Source of the DNA: Paenibacillus sp. FSL R10-2734
Lineage (GTDB): Bacteria; Bacillota; Bacilli; Paenibacillales; Paenibacillaceae
Direction: 5' to 3'
DNA: 64,000 bases
NCBI RefSeq assembly: GCF_037963865.1
Contig: NZ_CP150170.1
Location: 6,262,001-6,326,000, forward strand
The notes beneath the pieces were generated by a model. The model was not told the origin of the DNA. It ran no database searches and saw only the letters and a list, made by a program, of their open reading frames with translations. The position numbers were made by a program, and so were the translations under genes. Of the stretch, positions 9,908 to 18,227 are shown in pieces (position 1 is the stretch's first letter; the number at the start of each line of letters is the position of its first letter).

Positions 9908-11482
9908 TTACAATTGATGTTTACGGATCAGATATGTTGGCGTACAGCTCCAGGCATGGCAATAGCTATTGATCAAATGACTGCCATAGGGTGAAAAGCT
10001 CTTATCGTTTGGATTATACAGCTCCCAGAACGTATCAGCCCCGTCTTTAATCATCTGCCCCCAATACTTCTTGACCTCCGAAATGGCGATATCCCTTTCA
10101 CCTACCTGAATCAGCGCCTCAATGAAATGATGAACCATATAGGGAGTGGTCATCGGAATGGGAGCCGAATCCTGCTGAAGCTGCAGCAATATTTCCTTCC
10201 CATGCTCTTCTTCTACAATTCCGGCAAGCACCATCCAGATTTGAGAGGCCCAAGAAACCTGTCTAATGTCTCCGCTCACGAAATAACCTAATTCAGAGTC
10301 CCAAAAGTGTTCCAAAGTTGCTTGCGTAAGCTCTTCGATAGTCTGTCGCAAACGATTCTGTCGTTCATCTCCGAGAAGAACAGCCAGCTCTAGCGCGCAT
10401 TTCAAGTTGTATATTAAAATCGCCTGCGCCGGAGCTTGTTTGTTCAAATCCGGATGCCAGTCAACAAAAGCCCACCAGCTCTCATCATCGGTCACAATGC
10501 CACGCTCGTCCAGCCGTTCTAGGGACAGCTCTATCTGCCGGTAAGCAGAGGGCCATAGCTCCTCAAGCGTGTTCCGATCAGCTGTAGCCAAGAAATAATC
10601 GTGAAGAGTAGATACAAAAAAGAGTGAATAATCATAGAGATACGTGTCATCCGGTATGACATGGGGTTTCATGAACAAATTGGCTGTGATCCTTCCCCGA
10701 TCATCCGGGTAAGCCGCAAACAAGTACAGGCACCGCTTGACCAAATCGTTGCCCGAGAACGTTTCGTAATTGGCCAGCGCCTGAAGCCTAAGGTCACCAA
10801 GCCACAGTCTGCGGTCCCGCTTGGGCCCATCCTCGAAGACCTCCTGCATGCATTCTTCCAGCGTCTTTACACTGACTGCATCAATGGCGTGCAGTTCGGT
10901 ATCTGGGTGGTCCAACGGAGCCAGACGGGACCGATCAGCCGAAGTTTCCGCTGTGCACCTGATCTCAGCAAAGGATACTTTATATTTCGGTGACGTATCA
11001 AGAACCTTGAGCTTTACATACCGGAAGCTGTATCTGCGCTCAAGATTCAGTGATGCAGGAAGCACATCCAGATGAACCCGCTCCTCCTGTAGCCATGAGC
11101 TGCTGAGCCAGCCGTCATACTCCGAGAAGGGTTCAGCCATCTCCACCGGCATTTCGCCGAGGGTGATCTGCAGATGTAGCGGAGCATCCGGCGGGCTGCC
11201 TATTGGAACGATCCGAATCGCCAACTTGCCGACCAGATGCTCTCCAAAATCCAGAATAACCTCTTCCCCTTTACCAAAAGCAATCGAAGAAAGGGCCTCC
11301 GCACTCTGAATCGTTTCTGCCAGCCAGCCATGTACCGCCTCTTCACTTTTTGCGACCCTGATGATCTGCTTAGGGTTACAATCCCGGTAAATAAGCTGGG
11401 GTAGAAGCTGCTCTGCGGTGTTGGCAAACACCTCATTTTTATGGATAGTCACCGCTTGCTGGCGCTGCATCGCTTGAGTCAT
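9908..11482 (-). CDS. GH78-like (alpha-L-rhamnosidase family) protein
   Basis: 524 residues, no signal peptide. A beta-rich N-terminal part (about 1-190) is followed by an (alpha/alpha)6-type region. It has the family hallmark EDGPKRDRRLWLGDLRLQA (about 220-238), where the acid residues follow the DGP-KRDR signature, and further GH78-like segments TFWELYNPNDKSFSPYGS and CHAWSCTP near the C-terminus. Classical bacterial rhamnosidases are much longer (about 900 residues) with extra beta domains, so this is a compact form and may cleave another deoxysugar glycoside or act on a short substrate in the cytoplasm. The start follows AAGGAGG. Location next to the sugar-sensing operon suggests a linked role. 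Confidence 0.72.
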   Translation of the reverse strand: MTQAMQRQQAVTIHKNEVFANTAEQLLPQLIYRDCNPKQIIRVAKSEEAVHGWLAETIQSAEALSSIAFGKGEEVILDFGEHLVGKLAIRIVPIGSPPDAPLHLQITLGEMPVEMAEPFSEYDGWLSSSWLQEERVHLDVLPASLNLERRYSFRYVKLKVLDTSPKYKVSFAEIRCTAETSADRSRLAPLDHPDTELHAIDAVSVKTLEECMQEVFEDGPKRDRRLWLGDLRLQALANYETFSGNDLVKRCLYLFAAYPDDRGRITANLFMKPHVIPDDTYLYDYSLFFVSTLHDYFLATADRNTLEELWPSAYRQIELSLERLDERGIVTDDESWWAFVDWHPDLNKQAPAQAILIYNLKCALELAVLLGDERQNRLRQTIEELTQATLEHFWDSELGYFVSGDIRQVSWASQIWMVLAGIVEEEHGKEILLQLQQDSAPIPMTTPYMVHHFIEALIQVGERDIAISEVKKYWGQMIKDGADTFWELYNPNDKSFSPYGSHLINSYCHAWSCTPTYLIRKHQL

Positions 11483-11644
11483 AACCTAAGTCCTCCTTCG
11501 TTTGTCTTGTTCCCCCTTTAGTAAACCTCAATTTCGCTTGTCTGAACATGCAGTGAATACAGCTAATCTTACTCTTATTACAGTTCTGCACGACTGAGCG
11601 AAGCTAGTTGTACAAGATAAGGAGCGCAACGAAATCCTGCACGC

Positions 11645-11681
11645 AAAAAAAGAGCAGTTGCCTTGGCAAGCTGCTCTTTTA
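11645..11681 (-). terminator. Rho-independent terminator of the zinc-ribbon gene
   Basis: On the minus strand AAAAGAGCAG and CTGCTCTTTTTTT form a stem followed by a T-run. It lies 40 bp past the stop codon of the gene at 11721-12134. Confidence 0.75.
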
Positions 11682-11720
11682 CTTGAACTTATGCTTTATT
11701 CAGTTTGTAAACTTCATCCC

Positions 11721-12134
11721 TTATTCCTTCTTATCCAATGTAATCGAAGATGGTGTTACATCACGAATAGGCTCTTTGGCCGCTTCAAAAGTTGATCCGC
11801 AGCTCGGACAAAAGCGTGCCTCAATTGCCACATTGCCACCGCATCCTTTACATTGCTTCACATCGGACAACCCAGCGATTAGCCCGAGATTGACCTCGAT
11901 CTCCGATTTCAGTTCAAGAATACGGGAGATATTCTTCTCAATCTGCTCACTCGGCAGTGGTCCTGCACCTTGAGCTACAGCTTCAAACAACAATTTCCCC
12001 ATTACCTGATACTGCTGGTCAATATCATTCTGCTTGCTGTTGTTCTGTAATTTCAATCGATTGATCTCCACCACTGTCTTTGCTTTATTCCCAGCCTCGC
12101 TCACGCCTGCCTTAACCTTGTTAAAAAAGCTCAT
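11721..12134 (-). CDS. Zinc-ribbon protein with coiled-coil N-terminus
   Basis: 137 residues of unknown function. The N-terminal about 80 residues are helical and charged (KLQNNSKQNDIDQQYQVMG). They are followed by one zinc ribbon made of two CxxC knuckles (CKGCGG and CPSCGS, about residues 96-114), then a short tail. This resembles small zinc-ribbon proteins often found near stress or membrane-maintenance genes. Here it lies divergent from the pspC-pspA pair with 288 bp between them. There is no membrane helix. A cytoplasmic accessory role is possible but not shown. Confidence 0.7.
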   Translation of the reverse strand: MSFFNKVKAGVSEAGNKAKTVVEINRLKLQNNSKQNDIDQQYQVMGKLLFEAVAQGAGPLPSEQIEKNISRILELKSEIEVNLGLIAGLSDVKQCKGCGGNVAIEARFCPSCGSTFEAAKEPIRDVTPSSITLDKKE

Positions 12135-12422
12135 GTTCAGCCCCCAATTCCGTAGCAGTCATAATATAAGCATATTTCGACACCGTCACAAGTATTCCTT
12201 TCTTTATTGTACCTAACTTCAACGGCGATTTGTAGCTCATCCACAACCATGAATATATTTCCCCCGCCTTCCTGCGGGAACGAACCTCGACTCAGGTCTG
12301 GTATATAAAACCGTCTTCAGGCCGTTTTGCGACATTCGAAAAGGCTTTACAATGAGTACATAAGCAAGCGGGTCGCAAGATTAAATAACAATCACCCCCA
12401 TAAGAGAGGATGAAATGAATAA

Positions 12423-12641
12423 ATGAAAAAATTATATCGTTCCCTAAGTGACAAAAAGATTAGCGGTTTATGCGGAGGTCTAGCTCGGTACACAGGCATT
12501 GACGCAACAATCCTACGTCTCATAACTGTTGCAGCAGCACTTTTCAGCTTCGGTACAGTACTTATCTTGTACGTTATCGCCAGCGTCATCGTCCCTAAAG
12601 AACCGTTTAGCAACTTTTCAGAAGGACCTGATTTCTACTAA
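12423..12641 (+). CDS. PspC-domain membrane protein
   Basis: 72 residues. The whole protein is one PspC domain: the KKLYRSLSDKKISGLCGGLA start, then Gly/Ala segments (YTGIDATILRLI) and a membrane helix (about 38-60, ending VIASVIVPKEP). PspC proteins sit in the membrane and take part in envelope-stress responses, typically with PspA. The pspA-like gene follows 51 bp downstream in the same direction. The start at 12423 is preceded by a GAGAGGATG purine-rich site. Confidence 0.88.
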   Translation: MKKLYRSLSDKKISGLCGGLARYTGIDATILRLITVAAALFSFGTVLILYVIASVIVPKEPFSNFSEGPDFY

Positions 12642-12691
12642 CAGATCGTCGTCATTCAGTAACAATCAAACATACTAAGGAGAGATAAAAC

Positions 12692-13381
12692 ATGAGTTTA
12701 TTCAAAAGAATTTCCACCCTCACTAAAGCTGCCCTACACGAAGGTCTGAACAAATTAGAAAGCCCGGTGCTGCTAACTGGTCAATATTTACGTGATCTTG
12801 AGAACGAAATAGCTACTGCAGAGCGCAATGAGCGCGATTTAAAGGTTACAGCGAGTGTATTGGAACGTCGCAAACAAGAATATACCCGGTTGATAGAACA
12901 AAGCGAAGCCGAAGCCGTTCAAGCAGTTGAGCAGGGAAATGAAGAAAGAGCTCGCCTTGCACTGATGGCCAAGATACGGTATGCGGAACAGCTGGAAGAA
13001 TGCATCAATAGCCAGGCAAAAACTCAGCACTCCCTAGCAGAACTGGAGATCAATATCGCTAGAGCTAAGGAAGAGCGTGAACAGCTCAAAGCAAAAAGAA
13101 CCGAGCTTATCGCTCGTGCTCAGCAAGCAACAGAAACATTAAGCTCGGCTCCTCATAGCAGCCATAGCAGTGTAAAAGGACCCAATGTGGGTACCGCTTC
13201 ACGCGGGTTTGAACGAATGGAAGAGAAAATTTTCGAGTGGGAAGCATTGGCGGAAAACTCCAAAAATAAATTCAGCTCAGGCTCAGGAGCAGCTTCATCC
13301 ATTGATCCCAACCTTCGTAGTGCCGTTGACGATGAAATCGAACGAATCCGTAACCGGAAAATCAATAGTGACAAAAAATAA
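12692..13381 (+). CDS. PspA/IM30 (ESCRT-III-like) family protein
   Basis: 229 residues, almost wholly helical, starting MSLFKRISTLTKAALHEGLN as in PspA/Vipp1 proteins. Long coiled coils (about 25-150) are rich in Glu, Arg and Lys, and a Ser/Gly-rich stretch (about 150-165) precedes a C-terminal helical tail. PspA proteins bind stressed membranes and assemble into ESCRT-III-like rods that limit proton leakage. It lies directly after the PspC-domain gene and before a terminator, so the two form a small envelope-stress operon. The start has an AAGGAGA site. Confidence 0.88.
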   Translation: MSLFKRISTLTKAALHEGLNKLESPVLLTGQYLRDLENEIATAERNERDLKVTASVLERRKQEYTRLIEQSEAEAVQAVEQGNEERARLALMAKIRYAEQLEECINSQAKTQHSLAELEINIARAKEEREQLKAKRTELIARAQQATETLSSAPHSSHSSVKGPNVGTASRGFERMEEKIFEWEALAENSKNKFSSGSGAASSIDPNLRSAVDDEIERIRNRKINSDKK

Positions 13382-13391
13382 ATATAAAAAC

Positions 13392-13440
13392 AAGTCCCTT
13401 ATTTCTCAGCTACTGAGCTATATAAGGGGCTTATTTTTTC
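13392..13440 (+). terminator. Terminator after the pspA-like gene
   Basis: AAGTCCCTTAT (13392-13402) pairs with ATAAGGGGCTT (13422-13432), followed by ATTTTTTC. Its 3' end overlaps the last codons of the convergent alkylation-repair gene. Confidence 0.75.
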
Positions 13441-14123
13441 CTACTCCTCTTCATGCCACGAATCATATTTTTCGTTTCCGGATCTACACGGTAAGATTCC
13501 GTGATTTTCTGCAAAGCCTTGTTATAAGTGAAATCATCTAAGCTGTTGTTTCTCAAATAACCTATCGTTGCCGCAGGCAATTTCACATAACACATCGAAA
13601 GCGCCCAAGAAACCGCCATTTTTACATAATACCCTTCATGTCTGACCTTATCGAGAAGTTGTAGAATCTGGTTGATGTACGCCTCTTCGATAAAGAAATT
13701 AAGCATCATTACTACTGCAAATCGAATCTCATATTCTTTTTCAGATAACAGATACGGCACTATAAAGTCCCACATCTGCTCTTTATTCTTTATAGTAAAC
13801 TTCAGGCCTGTGCAAAAGCTATCGCATACCGACCAGTTATCGATTTTAGGAATAAAGTCCGCAATGTAATGTTGGATTTCTTCAAGCTCTGTCTTCACAT
13901 ACCCAAGCACCATACCTTGCAGCATTACTTCTTCAAAATAATCAGACTCAGCCCGTGCCAAATAAGCTCTCCAGTCTCCCTTTGCAATGGTTTTGGCGAG
14001 CTTACGCAGCTCCGGCAGTCTAACCCCTATTACGTTATCGACCGTCGGAATTAAAGCCGCTGAAAACTTCTGATAGTCCGCATCTGCTAACCCTAATAGC
14101 TGTTCCTTTATTGTTTTGTCCAC
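13431..14123 (-). CDS. AlkD-like DNA alkylation repair protein (HEAT-repeat glycosylase)
   Basis: 230 residues made of helical HEAT-like repeats. It matches the DNA alkylation repair family in GVRLPELRKLAKTIAKGDW (about 33-51), DNWSVCDSFCTGLKF (about 96-110) and YYVKMAVSWALSMCYVK. AlkD enzymes remove bulky or N3/N7-alkylated purines without base flipping. The start is GTG at 14123, 7 bp after AAGGAG. It is followed in the operon direction by nothing before the pspA terminator, and preceded 22 bp away by an AlkA-like glycosylase gene, so two base-excision activities are made together. Confidence 0.85.
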   Translation of the reverse strand: MDKTIKEQLLGLADADYQKFSAALIPTVDNVIGVRLPELRKLAKTIAKGDWRAYLARAESDYFEEVMLQGMVLGYVKTELEEIQHYIADFIPKIDNWSVCDSFCTGLKFTIKNKEQMWDFIVPYLLSEKEYEIRFAVVMMLNFFIEEAYINQILQLLDKVRHEGYYVKMAVSWALSMCYVKLPAATIGYLRNNSLDDFTYNKALQKITESYRVDPETKNMIRGMKRSRKK

Positions 14124-14145
14124 TGTAGTACTCCTTGCTTATTAA

Positions 14146-14763
14146 TTATTGAAATGAAATCTCCCACAAGTATATGGAAGCCACTGACCCTAAAGGTGAA
14201 TATGTAAGCCGGTATTGTTCAAATTGATCTTTAGTAAGCGTATCTAGCCCATACAGTTTCACCATGCCACGACGAATTGCGATATCTCCCCAACTAATTA
14301 CATCTGGGCGCTCCATCGAATTGAGTAGCATCATCTCTGCGGTCCACTTACCAATGCCTTTTAATGTCATGAGTCTCTGAACAACCTCTTGATCTGATAA
14401 TCCATATAGCTCCTCCAGCTTGAAATCACCCTGCGCGACTAGATTGGAAATGTCATGAATGCAAACCGCCTTTTTCATCGTCATGCCGCAAGCCTGAATC
14501 TCATCCGCCGTGTGTATGGCTAGCTGCTGCGGAGTAATCTCTCCGAATCGATCCTGCATTCTTGCCCAAATGGTCTGAACCGCTTTAACTGAGATTAGCT
14601 GACCTACTATGGCATAGATAAGCGCAGTGAAAAGATCCGGTATAACAACACGCCCCACTTTCCCCATTTGCGTCATCGCCGCTCCAAGCACTGGGTCCAC
14701 ACTCCTGAGGTAATCTATATCTGCTTGCCCATATTCAAAAAATTTAGTTACCACAGTTCCCAA
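14146..14763 (-). CDS. DNA-3-methyladenine glycosylase II-like (HhH-GPD) protein
   Basis: 206 residues from a TTG start at 14763, chosen because GGGAGGG lies 6 bp upstream; the open frame continues 27 codons further without a good site. The HhH-GPD fold is clear: an LIYAIVGQLISVKAV region, the hairpin LMTLKGIGKWTAEMMLLNSM, and the catalytic Asp in DVISWGDIAIRRG. AlkA-type enzymes excise alkylated bases to start base-excision repair. The pairing with the AlkD-like gene 22 bp downstream supports an alkylation-damage operon. Confidence 0.86.
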   Translation of the reverse strand: MGTVVTKFFEYGQADIDYLRSVDPVLGAAMTQMGKVGRVVIPDLFTALIYAIVGQLISVKAVQTIWARMQDRFGEITPQQLAIHTADEIQACGMTMKKAVCIHDISNLVAQGDFKLEELYGLSDQEVVQRLMTLKGIGKWTAEMMLLNSMERPDVISWGDIAIRRGMVKLYGLDTLTKDQFEQYRLTYSPLGSVASIYLWEISFQ

Positions 14764-14861
14764 TGTGATCCCTCCCGTATCTGAGCTTAACAATAATATA
14801 CAACATCTATTTTGCAGTGTACGGATTCTTGAATAGGATAGCAAGATAATGAAACTAGAAA

Positions 14862-14898
14862 AGCCACAACACTTCTACTCGGGTAGATGGTCATGGCT
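14862..14898 (-). terminator. Possible terminator of the TerD-VWA gene
   Basis: On the minus strand AGCCA...TGGCT flanks a second stem TCTAC/GTAGA and is followed by TTTTCT. The stem has internal mismatches, so this is a moderate call. Confidence 0.4.
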
Positions 14899-14921
14899 CC
14901 GTGTATAGATTAATTTATTAT

Positions 14922-16220
14922 TTATGCTCGAATAAGTCGCTTTTCCTTCGCTGCTTTTAGCCATAAGGGGAATTCATTTAGCAGCTGATCGTAAAGCTCC
15001 TCATCCGTCACCTGTTCAATCCGATCCAGATGAATAAAATTAGCGTTATCCACCAAACGCCCCTTCATCGTATCGAGCTGCATCAAAACCTCAAAATCCG
15101 AATTTCCAATTCCTACAAACTGCCAGAAAATCGGTTGAACAGAGGCCGCCGTAATCACCTTCTTAGTAGGTTTCACGACACCACCGTCGTTGATGAATAT
15201 GATAAATACCGGCGTGGAATCAGGCTCTTCCTCTGTATATTTATTGATGATATCCTCCATCACCGGTGGCTCATTATTACGGCCAAATTTATGGATTGTA
15301 TTATTGTTCATAATATGTGTAAAAACATAACTTCCTAATTCCTGTTCTGTAACAGGTGGCAAGCGACTAAACTCGGTGTCGTATACCCATACGTCCAATG
15401 AATGGTTATCATCGAATTTACAGGCAACCGCCAAAATACGCTCTACCACTTCTTGCACTGTCCCATTCGCATAGAGATTTCTCATCGAGCCTGTAATATC
15501 CAGTACGATTCCTACTCTCGCAGTTACGCCTGTCAGGTTCTTTTTTTCTAAGGTGATCTGGACAATCTTTTTGCGTAAATCAATGGAGGACAGCACGTTT
15601 TTTTCTTCATAACGAATCGGTTCTAGAGGAATTGTTAACTCAGCGGTAGCAGCTACCTCATGATTCCCCTTGTCTTCCTCAATATCTAACCCATAGTTGG
15701 TGCATAAAGCAGCCAAGCCCCCATCAAATCCACTACCAATAGCACTAAATTTCCACTCTGCACCATGCCGATAAAGCTCTCCAACTACAATTGCCGTCTC
15801 CTTGGAGAGATCAGAACCGTAATCGAAAATAAACAATTCCTCGTCGCTATCACCATCTACTAAACGTAGATATGGAGAAGATACTTGTTTCATAGAATGC
15901 CCTGACTGTTCTCCTTCATAGATCGTTAAAGTTAAAGCTATTCTAGTGATGTCCACAGGAAGCCCGGAGAGTGTAATCGCAATAGCTTCCTTATCTCCTT
16001 GTTGTAAAGCAGAATGACTTACTGCTTCATCTATCGACACCGGATTTCCATAAAAGATAAAGTTCTCATCGCGTTCGCAGCGATTCCGATCAGACAACAA
16101 AAAGGCCGCTGCATCTATACCAATCCTAGTATCAGTTGTCGTCCAACCAAACCTCAGTACCAGCTTGTTTACACTTCGCCCTTTCGTGATATCCACCTTT
16201 TGTCCTTTGATAATCCGCAC
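14922..16220 (-). CDS. TerD-domain protein fused to a VWA domain (TerF-like)
   Basis: 432 residues. An N-terminal TerD domain (about 1-200) opens KGQKVDITKG and includes FIFDYGSDLSKETAIVVGEL. The C-terminal von Willebrand A domain (about 235-425) has the metal-site motif VLDITGSMRNLY. TerD domains bind calcium and belong to a chemical-stress (tellurite-resistance) module. TerF-type fusions usually sit in ter gene clusters, but no terA, terB, terC or further terD gene is next to it. The start is GTG at 16220, 8 bp after GGAG; an ATG at 16228 is out of frame. Role inferred as surface or envelope stress, not proven. Confidence 0.82.
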   Translation of the reverse strand: MRIIKGQKVDITKGRSVNKLVLRFGWTTTDTRIGIDAAAFLLSDRNRCERDENFIFYGNPVSIDEAVSHSALQQGDKEAIAITLSGLPVDITRIALTLTIYEGEQSGHSMKQVSSPYLRLVDGDSDEELFIFDYGSDLSKETAIVVGELYRHGAEWKFSAIGSGFDGGLAALCTNYGLDIEEDKGNHEVAATAELTIPLEPIRYEEKNVLSSIDLRKKIVQITLEKKNLTGVTARVGIVLDITGSMRNLYANGTVQEVVERILAVACKFDDNHSLDVWVYDTEFSRLPPVTEQELGSYVFTHIMNNNTIHKFGRNNEPPVMEDIINKYTEEEPDSTPVFIIFINDGGVVKPTKKVITAASVQPIFWQFVGIGNSDFEVLMQLDTMKGRLVDNANFIHLDRIEQVTDEELYDQLLNEFPLWLKAAKEKRLIRA

Positions 16221-16331
16221 TCTCTCATCTCCTTATTTTTACTCAACTACTATTTGTCACTTGTACTAGATTGTATTTATCATTTTACTACTTTAATATG
16301 AAGTATATATGATAGATAAGGAGCTTTACGA

Positions 16332-16970
16332 ATGGACTTTATAGCAATTGACTTTGAAACGGCAAATTCCAGTCGATCCAGCGCCTGTGCTTTAGGACTT
16401 GTGGAAGTTAAAGATGGAAGGATAACGACAGAACATTCTTGGCTAATCGATCCGCAGCAGCGGTTTGACGGCATGAACATTTCGATACATGGCATCACCC
16501 CCTCCATGGTAATCGGTCAGCCTACATTCCATGAATTATGGCCCACCGTTGAACCTTTGTTACACGGACAAATCGTTGTAGCGCACAATGCCTCTTTTGA
16601 TATGAGCGTTCTACGGTATTGCCTCGATGGAATGTCCTTAGGCTATCCGAGCTTTCAATACTTATGTACCTATTTATTAGGCAAAAAGATGCTGCCCGAC
16701 CTGCCCTCTCATAAGCTTAATATAGTCTCCGAGCATTTCGGCATTGAGCTGAAGCACCATGACGCTCTCGATGACGCGCGCGCAGCAGCCTTGGTCCTAT
16801 TAATGCTTATGGAGCGAGAATCACACCATGATCCGCTTTTGCTTTCTACTAGCCAAGGATATACTAGCGGAACTATGTTTGCTGGTGGATACACTCCTTT
16901 TTCTGCCCGTAAGAGTAAGCCTGCTAAGAGACCTGTGAACAAACAAAGAACGAAAAACTTCTATTTATAA
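16332..16970 (+). CDS. DEDDh 3'-5' exonuclease (DNA polymerase III epsilon-like)
   Basis: 212 residues. The RNase T/DnaQ fold has exo I FIAIDFETA (Asp7, Glu9), exo II VVAHNASFDMSVL and exo III HDALDDARAAA, giving the DEDDh set. Unlike polymerase-associated DnaQ it stands alone, with a basic C-terminal tail (KSKPAKRPVNKQRTKN), like the small exonucleases thought to trim DNA or RNA ends. The start follows AAGGAG. It is divergent from the TerD-VWA gene and convergent with yhaM. Confidence 0.88.
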   Translation: MDFIAIDFETANSSRSSACALGLVEVKDGRITTEHSWLIDPQQRFDGMNISIHGITPSMVIGQPTFHELWPTVEPLLHGQIVVAHNASFDMSVLRYCLDGMSLGYPSFQYLCTYLLGKKMLPDLPSHKLNIVSEHFGIELKHHDALDDARAAALVLLMLMERESHHDPLLLSTSQGYTSGTMFAGGYTPFSARKSKPAKRPVNKQRTKNFYL

Positions 16971-16993
16971 TAACCGGCTCATTATTCATCAAA

Positions 16994-17036
16994 AACACCC
17001 AACCGGCTCACTACAGCTGGTTGGGTGTTGAATTTT
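16994..17036. terminator. Bidirectional terminator between exonuclease and yhaM genes
   Basis: AACACCCAACC (16994-17004) pairs with GGTTGGGTGTT (17019-17029), followed by AATTTT on plus and preceded by AAAAA, which gives a T-run on minus. Confidence 0.75.
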
Positions 17037-17048
17037 ACAAGGTATGTT

Positions 17049-18005
17049 CTATATCTTCATCCGATAAACTGCCTTATTCTCCAAACCTCTGATGAATGGC
17101 GTCCATTCTTCGGTTTCTGGTGTGGTATCCAGAGCATCCTCTACCATTTGCAACTTCGCGTCCATCGCATCAATATGATGCAGAGCTACGGCCTCAGCCG
17201 TCTGCGGCTGAACAGGACTGCCCCATTCGCCCAGGTTATGGTGTGACAATACGAGATGCTGTAACGCCAGAACCTTCTCCGAATTCAAATCAATGTCTAA
17301 GCGGATGGCCGCTTCCGTAATCCAGTTAGATGCCATCGAGATATGACCAATCAGCTTACCCTGAACGCTATATTCCGAGACAATTCCGAGCTGGGAGATC
17401 ATCTCCTCCGGCTTCGCGATATCATGCAGAATAATTCCAGCCTTCATCAAATCCGGATTCAAGAAGGGGCGCTGCTTGCACAGAAAATCCCCGATCTCCA
17501 GCATTCGAACCATATGATAAGCAAGTCCGGCAAAATAAGCATGATGATGCGTTTTGGCTGCCGGATAATGCATCAATTTCTCTTCCACTTTACTCACACA
17601 AAAAGAGACGATCGAAGCAATCTCTGGATCTGTGATGCTCGCCATAACTCCGTTAATCGTATGAATAAGGTCTACTGGACGAATAGGAGCGGAACGGATG
17701 AAATCCGTTAACGCAACGCCATCCTCATCGTTCACCAATCTGATTTTAGTAACTTTGATTTGCAATTTCTCACGATAAGTGTGAGCGATCCCACGAACCT
17801 TCACAAGCGCCATAGGAAAAAAGGTTTCTTTATCGGTCGTGCTGACATCCCAATATTTCGCGGACAGTTGCCCACTGGAATCCCCCAAAACTAAGTCAAA
17901 ATAATCCTTTGGAGGGGTACCGTTCGTTTGTTTGATCGCTAGCTCTCTTAAGAGATAAAAGCCTACAAATTCATCTTGTGGAGCGAGCTGTTTAATTTGT
18001 GTCAT
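17049..18005 (-). CDS. yhaM: 3'-5' exoribonuclease YhaM
   Basis: 318 residues, close to the 314 of Bacillus YhaM. An N-terminal OB-fold (about 1-95) includes GIAHTYREKLQIKVTKIRLV. The C-terminal HD phosphohydrolase domain has HHHAYFAGLAYHMVRM, the HD pair in IILHDIAKPEE, and a distal HH in VLSHHNLGEWG. YhaM degrades RNA, and DNA in vitro, from the 3' end using Mn. The start is ATG at 18005 with GGAGG upstream. It is a single-gene unit between two terminators. Confidence 0.93.
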   Translation of the reverse strand: MTQIKQLAPQDEFVGFYLLRELAIKQTNGTPPKDYFDLVLGDSSGQLSAKYWDVSTTDKETFFPMALVKVRGIAHTYREKLQIKVTKIRLVNDEDGVALTDFIRSAPIRPVDLIHTINGVMASITDPEIASIVSFCVSKVEEKLMHYPAAKTHHHAYFAGLAYHMVRMLEIGDFLCKQRPFLNPDLMKAGIILHDIAKPEEMISQLGIVSEYSVQGKLIGHISMASNWITEAAIRLDIDLNSEKVLALQHLVLSHHNLGEWGSPVQPQTAEAVALHHIDAMDAKLQMVEDALDTTPETEEWTPFIRGLENKAVYRMKI

Positions 18006-18151
18006 GTTGGAGCCTCCTATTAATAACAGGCTTTGAACCTGCTCTCTATATTAAACTTTAGACACTCATGTCCAAAATCCCTTTAAATCACTATACGATC
18101 TATTTTCATATTTATGTACAAGTTAGAAGAATACGTTCTTATATTCAGAAA

Positions 18152-18199
18152 AAGGAGGTTATTCCATGGGCCATAATATGGCTCTGGAATAACCTCCTT
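18152..18199 (-). terminator. Strong terminator of the FMN-binding repeat protein gene
   Basis: AAGGAGGTTATTCCA (18152-18166) and TGGAATAACCTCCTT (18185-18199) form a perfect 15-bp stem; on the minus strand it runs into TTTTTCT. Confidence 0.85.
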
Positions 18200-18227
18200 C
18201 ATTGATTAAGAAACGATTAACATCTGA

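Noticed and set aside
18166..18192. Mini-ORF ATG..TAA with a perfect AAGGAGG site
   Set aside because: It lies entirely inside the 15-bp stem terminator of the FMN-binding gene; the site is created by the inverted repeat.
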